Positions 28,110 through 32,143 of a stretch of DNA of 32,143 nucleotides are shown in pieces (position 1 is the first letter of the stretch; every line of letters begins with the position of its first letter). Source of the DNA: Bermanella sp. 47_1433_sub80_T6 (GTDB lineage: Bacteria; Pseudomonadota; Gammaproteobacteria; Pseudomonadales; Oceanobacteraceae); NCBI GenBank assembly GCA_002162985.1, contig MAAD01000229.1, positions 1 through 32,143 on the forward strand, given 5' to 3'. The position numbers and the translations under genes were made by a program. The notes below the pieces were generated by a model that was given only the letters and a program-made list of their open reading frames with translations, ran no database searches and was not told where the DNA came from.

Positions 28110-29979
28110 CTTTCACCTGTTACGCCCGGAGTGGTTATGGGCATTATTACCCTTATTATTAACGCTGATTTTTCAGCGCCGCCAAAAAGCATTGAGTGGT
28201 CAATGGAAAAACATCATTGCCCCGCAATTACAAGAATACTTACTTAAAAAAACCGCCCATTCCTCCCGCAATAATAGTTTATTTGTGGGCGGATTATGGA
28301 TAGCGGCGATATTGACCATAGTAGCGTTAACGGGTCCCAGCTGGCAGAAACAACCGTCCCTGGTTTATTCAAGCCAAGGGGGTTTAGTGATTGCCCTGGA
28401 CCTATCCTTGTCCATGACAAGCCAGGATCTAAGTCCATCCCGATTACAACGGGCCAAATATAAAATTACCGATATATTAAAACAAACCGGACAAGATAAT
28501 ATCGCTTTGATTGCCTACGCAGGGGACGCCCATGTGGCGAGTCCGCTCACCCGGGATATCAAGACCATACTCAACATGTTGCCGGTACTGAGCCCCTATA
28601 TAATGCCCACCCCGGGCAGCAACCTGGTATCTCTGGTGAGGGAAGCCAGCGCCCTGTTTGAACAGGGTAAAAGCTCCCCCAGAAAATTATTACTGGTCAC
28701 CGACGGGGTTGAGCCCCAGGACATTCAGGAGGTCAGCCAGTTACTTAAAAAAGCGAAAATCGAGTTGAGCATTTTAGCCGTGGGAACGGAACAAGGCGCC
28801 CCCATTATGAAACCCGATGGACACTTCTTTAAAGACAGTCAGGGGCAAGTGATATTGCCGGTACTTGAGTGGGATAATTTACAACAGCTAAGCGATGCCA
28901 CCCAGGCGCGCATCACTAAAATAAGCAACGACGACAGCGACATCAACTACCTCATTAGCAATCATTCACTGCAACAAAGTTTTGAGCAAGAACAAAAAAG
29001 TCTGGAGTTTGATCAATGGCTCGACAGTGGTTACTGGTTAATTTTACCCATTTTATTGCTGTCCCTGACGTTGTTTCGCCGAGGTATATTGCTAGTGGCG
29101 GTGGTCGCCATTTTGAGTGCGCCACAAGAAAGCTGGGCCGACAATACGCTACCGGATTTTTTACTCAATAAAGACCAACAGGCCCACAAGCAATTTGAAA
29201 TAGACCCCAATCAAGCGGCGCAATTATTTGAAAATCAACAGTGGAAAGCCAGTAGCCTGTATAAAGCCAAAGACTATCAAGGTGCACTGGATATTTGGCA
29301 GCAGTACAACGATGCCCAAAGCCTTTACAATGCCGGCAACGCCCTGGCCCAATTGCAACGCCTGGATGATGCCATAGGCAATTATGAACAGGCTATGGAG
29401 TTGAATTCCAAACTACAGGATGCCAAGACCAACAAGGCGATTGTTGAAGCCCTAAAGAAACAACAAGAGCAACAACAAAAGCAGGAGGGTGAGCCGGGAG
29501 ACAAGGAACAATCGGATCAGGAATCATCGGATCAAAAATCGTCCGACCAAGAATCCTCGGAGCAGGAAAAATCCCAGCAATCGCAAGATGAACAACAACA
29601 ATCTTCCCAGCAGTCACAAGATGAATCGGGTCAAGATGGTGAAGACTCATCCAGCGACAACCCCACCGAACAAGGGGAACAAAAAGAAGCGCAAAATCCT
29701 ATGGCCCAACAGCAAACGGACGAAGAAAAACAAAAACAGCAAGAAGCCCAGGCTCAACAAGCTAAACAAGATGGCGAGCAAGCAGAAAATGACGAACAAA
29801 GCAGCGCTCAGGCCATGGTTAAAAGCACTCAACAATTAGAAAAAGAACAGGCTATGCAGCAATGGATAGAACGCATCCCGGATGACCCGGGTGGTTTATT
29901 ACGTAACAAGTTTTTATATCAGTACAAAAATCGAAACCAACAAAATAACAATCAAAATGGAGATAGGAAACCGTGGTAA
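28102..29979 (+). CDS. batB: VWA + TPR protein, BatB/BatC fusion-like, with Q/E/S-rich C-terminal region
   Basis: VIALDLSLSMTSQDLSPSRLQRAK, LLLVTDGVEPQD; TPR-like LYNAGNALAQLQRLDDAIGNYEQAMELN; start at 28102 preceded by ggggaagg. Confidence 0.85.
   Translation: MSDFHLLRPEWLWALLPLLLTLIFQRRQKALSGQWKNIIAPQLQEYLLKKTAHSSRNNSLFVGGLWIAAILTIVALTGPSWQKQPSLVYSSQGGLVIALDLSLSMTSQDLSPSRLQRAKYKITDILKQTGQDNIALIAYAGDAHVASPLTRDIKTILNMLPVLSPYIMPTPGSNLVSLVREASALFEQGKSSPRKLLLVTDGVEPQDIQEVSQLLKKAKIELSILAVGTEQGAPIMKPDGHFFKDSQGQVILPVLEWDNLQQLSDATQARITKISNDDSDINYLISNHSLQQSFEQEQKSLEFDQWLDSGYWLILPILLLSLTLFRRGILLVAVVAILSAPQESWADNTLPDFLLNKDQQAHKQFEIDPNQAAQLFENQQWKASSLYKAKDYQGALDIWQQYNDAQSLYNAGNALAQLQRLDDAIGNYEQAMELNSKLQDAKTNKAIVEALKKQQEQQQKQEGEPGDKEQSDQESSDQKSSDQESSEQEKSQQSQDEQQQSSQQSQDESGQDGEDSSSDNPTEQGEQKEAQNPMAQQQTDEEKQKQQEAQAQQAKQDGEQAENDEQSSAQAMVKSTQQLEKEQAMQQWIERIPDDPGGLLRNKFLYQYKNRNQQNNNQNGDRKPW
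29506..29625 (+). repeat. degenerate 15-bp coding minisatellite in batB/C
   Basis: gaacaatcggatcag/gaatcatcggatcaa/aaatcgtccgaccaa/gaatcctcggagcag/... encoding EQSDQ/ESSDQ/KSSDQ/ESSEQ/EKSQQ. Confidence 0.8.
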
Positions 29980-31649
29980 AAAAATCTTTATTATTTTTGT
30001 GTTTAATTTTATCCGTAACCAGCAGCTGGGCAGTAAAATTTGAAAGCTCGGTGGACCGTAGTCAAATTAGTGATGGAGAATCACTGGTACTCACCGTGCG
30101 TTATAACAATAACGTGTTAACCGGCAATCCTGACTTTAGCCCACTCAAACAACAATTTGAAATTATCAATCAGCAACGCAAGAGCAGCTTCCAGTTCATC
30201 AATGGCCAGAGTAATTCCTGGACCATCTGGACCCTGCATTTAATGCCTAAACGCTTGGGTAACCTGGTGATACCTTCCTTAAATTATAAAGGGGAAACCA
30301 GCAAGGTCATCCAAATTCAGGTTGAAAAATTATCCAACAGCATTACCAGCCAACAGCAGAAGGAAGTTTTCTTTCACACCGAAATTGATGTAAAAACCGC
30401 CTATGTGCAAGGGCAAATTTTATACTCAGAGAAACTGTATTTTTCTGTGCCTCTGGATAACAGCCACCTCAATGAGGTAGAGGTGGATGAAGCCGTGGTA
30501 CAAGCATTGGGTGAAACCAAAAATTACCGTACTCAGCTTAATGGCCGCACCTTTGATGTGTATGAACGCAACTATGTTATTTACCCCCAAGTAAGTGGCG
30601 AAATGATCATCCCAGGGCCCAGATACACAGGGGAAGTCAACAACGGTCGCTGGCGTCCCGGTCGCCCCATTCGCGTGAGCCAGCCCCCTTTAAAAATTCA
30701 GGTATTGCCTCAGCCCGCCAGCTACCCACAAGCCAGCTGGTTACCCGCGCAAGCCGTGACACTGGATTATGAATGGCGTGGCAATCCGCAAGCTTTATCT
30801 CTTGGCGAACCGTTAACCTTACAAATCGAATTTAAGGCAAAGGGGTTGAGTCAGGCGCAGTTGCCAGAAATCGTATTGGCACCCAGCAAGGGTTTTAAGT
30901 ATTACCCTGACCAGGCCAAGACCCAGGACGTGACCGGCGAAGACGGCATCATTGGCATTCGTAGTCAGAGCATTGCCATTGTGCCCACCGAAGTGGGTAG
31001 CCATACCCTGCCTGAAATTCGCATCCCCTGGTGGAATACCCAACATGGGCGCATCGAATACGCCGTGATTCCGGCCCAACGTTTAACCACCTTTAATAAC
31101 AATACTACTCAAGACAATGGCCCACTTAACCCAGAGCCAATCGTAGCGCCCTCTCAATCTGACCAATCCAGCACGGTAACAACGCCAGCAAGCGGTTCAC
31201 TATTATGGCCCTTGGTCAGTTTAGGTTTGTTGGTATTATGGCTAGCCACCTTGGGATTGTGGTGGACAAAGAGTCAAGCCACTAATAAGACACCCACCAC
31301 CCTCAATCAACCAACGCCCCTCAACCCGCGTTTAAAAGATGTTCGCCAGGCGTGTCGTGATAATGATGCCAGCCAGGCCCGAGCCAATATATTGAGCTGG
31401 GCAAGGTCACAATGGCAATTTGACGGTAACAGCCTAAGTAATTTGGCCAATCAAGTGGAAGAGCCGGCCTTAAAAGAAGCGCTTGTGCAGTTGGATAATT
31501 TTTTATATTCCCCGGTTAACGACAGCTGGCAGGGTGAATATTTATGGCAATTACTGCGTGCACATAAACCCGCTAAAACAGCTGAGCCAAAAGGCTCAGT
31601 ATTAACCACTTTATACCCAGATAACACAGCACAGGCCTCACATGGATAA
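29973..31649 (+). CDS. batD: BatD-like protein (oxygen tolerance family)
   Basis: Signal peptide, FESSVDRSQISDGESLVLTVRYNN, IPSLNYKGETSK.IQIQV, late TM segment; terminal position in the Bat operon. Confidence 0.88.
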   Translation: MVKKSLLFLCLILSVTSSWAVKFESSVDRSQISDGESLVLTVRYNNNVLTGNPDFSPLKQQFEIINQQRKSSFQFINGQSNSWTIWTLHLMPKRLGNLVIPSLNYKGETSKVIQIQVEKLSNSITSQQQKEVFFHTEIDVKTAYVQGQILYSEKLYFSVPLDNSHLNEVEVDEAVVQALGETKNYRTQLNGRTFDVYERNYVIYPQVSGEMIIPGPRYTGEVNNGRWRPGRPIRVSQPPLKIQVLPQPASYPQASWLPAQAVTLDYEWRGNPQALSLGEPLTLQIEFKAKGLSQAQLPEIVLAPSKGFKYYPDQAKTQDVTGEDGIIGIRSQSIAIVPTEVGSHTLPEIRIPWWNTQHGRIEYAVIPAQRLTTFNNNTTQDNGPLNPEPIVAPSQSDQSSTVTTPASGSLLWPLVSLGLLVLWLATLGLWWTKSQATNKTPTTLNQPTPLNPRLKDVRQACRDNDASQARANILSWARSQWQFDGNSLSNLANQVEEPALKEALVQLDNFLYSPVNDSWQGEYLWQLLRAHKPAKTAEPKGSVLTTLYPDNTAQASHG

Positions 31650-31815
31650 ACAAATCACCGATGAATTATGCCCCTGTGGCAGCGGCAAAAAATTTGAAGA
31701 TTGCTGTAAAAAAGAATACGACGCCATTAATTCCGCCCGTGATAAGTTAAAAGCCGCCATGAAGGACCCTATTAGGGCCAAGGAACTAAAAAAACTGCTA
31801 AAACAGCATAAATAG
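31642..31815 (+). CDS. SEC-C motif microprotein (57 aa)
   Basis: MDKQITDELCPCGSGKKFEDCCKKEYDAINSARDKLKAAMKDPIRAKELKKLLKQHK; CPCGSGKKFEDCC is a SEC-C zinc motif. Below the ORF-track length cut-off; overlaps the batD stop by 8 nt. Confidence 0.85.
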   Translation: MDKQITDELCPCGSGKKFEDCCKKEYDAINSARDKLKAAMKDPIRAKELKKLLKQHK

Positions 31816-31871
31816 CCCAAGGCGCTTTAGGCAAACTGTCTATACTCAAATTATTGGGCGAGAGACAGGTT

Positions 31872-32143
31872 ATGAAAAAAGCGGTTGTTATCGAAGACGA
31901 TACTATTTCCCAGAAATACATTCGTCGGGCTTTGAAAAGCGTGGTGGAACTACACTTTGCAGATAACGGCAAGGACGGCCTTGCGCTGATTTTCCGCCTG
32001 GAACCAGACATCATTATTCTGGATGTGGAACTGCCCGATGCCAACGGCTATGAGTTGTGCCACGAAATTCGCCACCACTCGCAGTTTTTGTTCACGCCTA
32101 TTTTATTTATCACCGGCCACACCTCCCTGGATGAACGCATTAA
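31872..32143 (+). CDS. response regulator receiver-domain protein (truncated by window end)
   Basis: MKKAVVIEDDTISQKYIRRALKSVVELHFADNGKDGLALIFRLEPDIIILDVELPDANGYELCHEIRHHSQFLFTPILFITGHTSLDERI; conserved EDD, phospho-acceptor D in ILDVELP, and T in FITGH. Confidence 0.9.
   Translation, partial: MKKAVVIEDDTISQKYIRRALKSVVELHFADNGKDGLALIFRLEPDIIILDVELPDANGYELCHEIRHHSQFLFTPILFITGHTSLDERI

Noticed and set aside
29393-29839. ORFs 29489..29839 (+) and 29393..29650/29647..29835 (-) in the batB/C tail
   Set aside because: Off-frame translations of a low-complexity repeat; no independent start signals.
1-32143. Mobile elements, CRISPR arrays, tRNA/rRNA genes, defence islands
   Set aside because: No transposase/integrase-like ORFs, no spaced direct-repeat array, and no tRNA- or rRNA-like sequence seen; the window reads as core chromosome.

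Overview
Chromosomal window of gammaproteobacterial character, judged from protein families and gene order. It is almost fully coding. I see no rRNA, tRNA, CRISPR array, prophage or IS element. From left to right: (i) a tightly packed minus-strand operon epmC-rhlB-ORF139-5'-3' exonuclease (truncated at the window edge); (ii) a MATE efflux pump, a conserved hypothetical, MtgA and a repeat-containing lipoprotein on plus; (iii) a lipoprotein, a glutaredoxin-like protein and a DUF5610-like protein on minus; (iv) a fatty acid desaturase, LemA and a GIDE/EF-hand protein on plus; (v) pepD, amt and rlmKL on minus; (vi) rmf on plus, then pyrD, a DUF2835 protein and NAD-GDH (GDH-180 type) on minus; (vii) a MoxR/Bat operon (moxR, DUF58, DUF4381, batA, batB/C, batD) on plus, then a SEC-C microprotein and a truncated response regulator. 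The strongest unexplained signal is at the 5' end of moxR. An exact-period 33-bp tandem array (24541-24738) repeats the apparent start-codon context, giving four in-frame ATGs and one ACG at 33-nt spacing, all downstream of a good sigma70-like promoter. Other items worth a look are nested, mutually exclusive inverted repeats upstream of pyrD, a near-perfect CRP-type palindrome between a DUF5610-like gene and a desaturase gene, and an EF-hand loop inside a bacterial GIDE-type protein. All family calls come from reading the protein sequence by eye; no database search was run.
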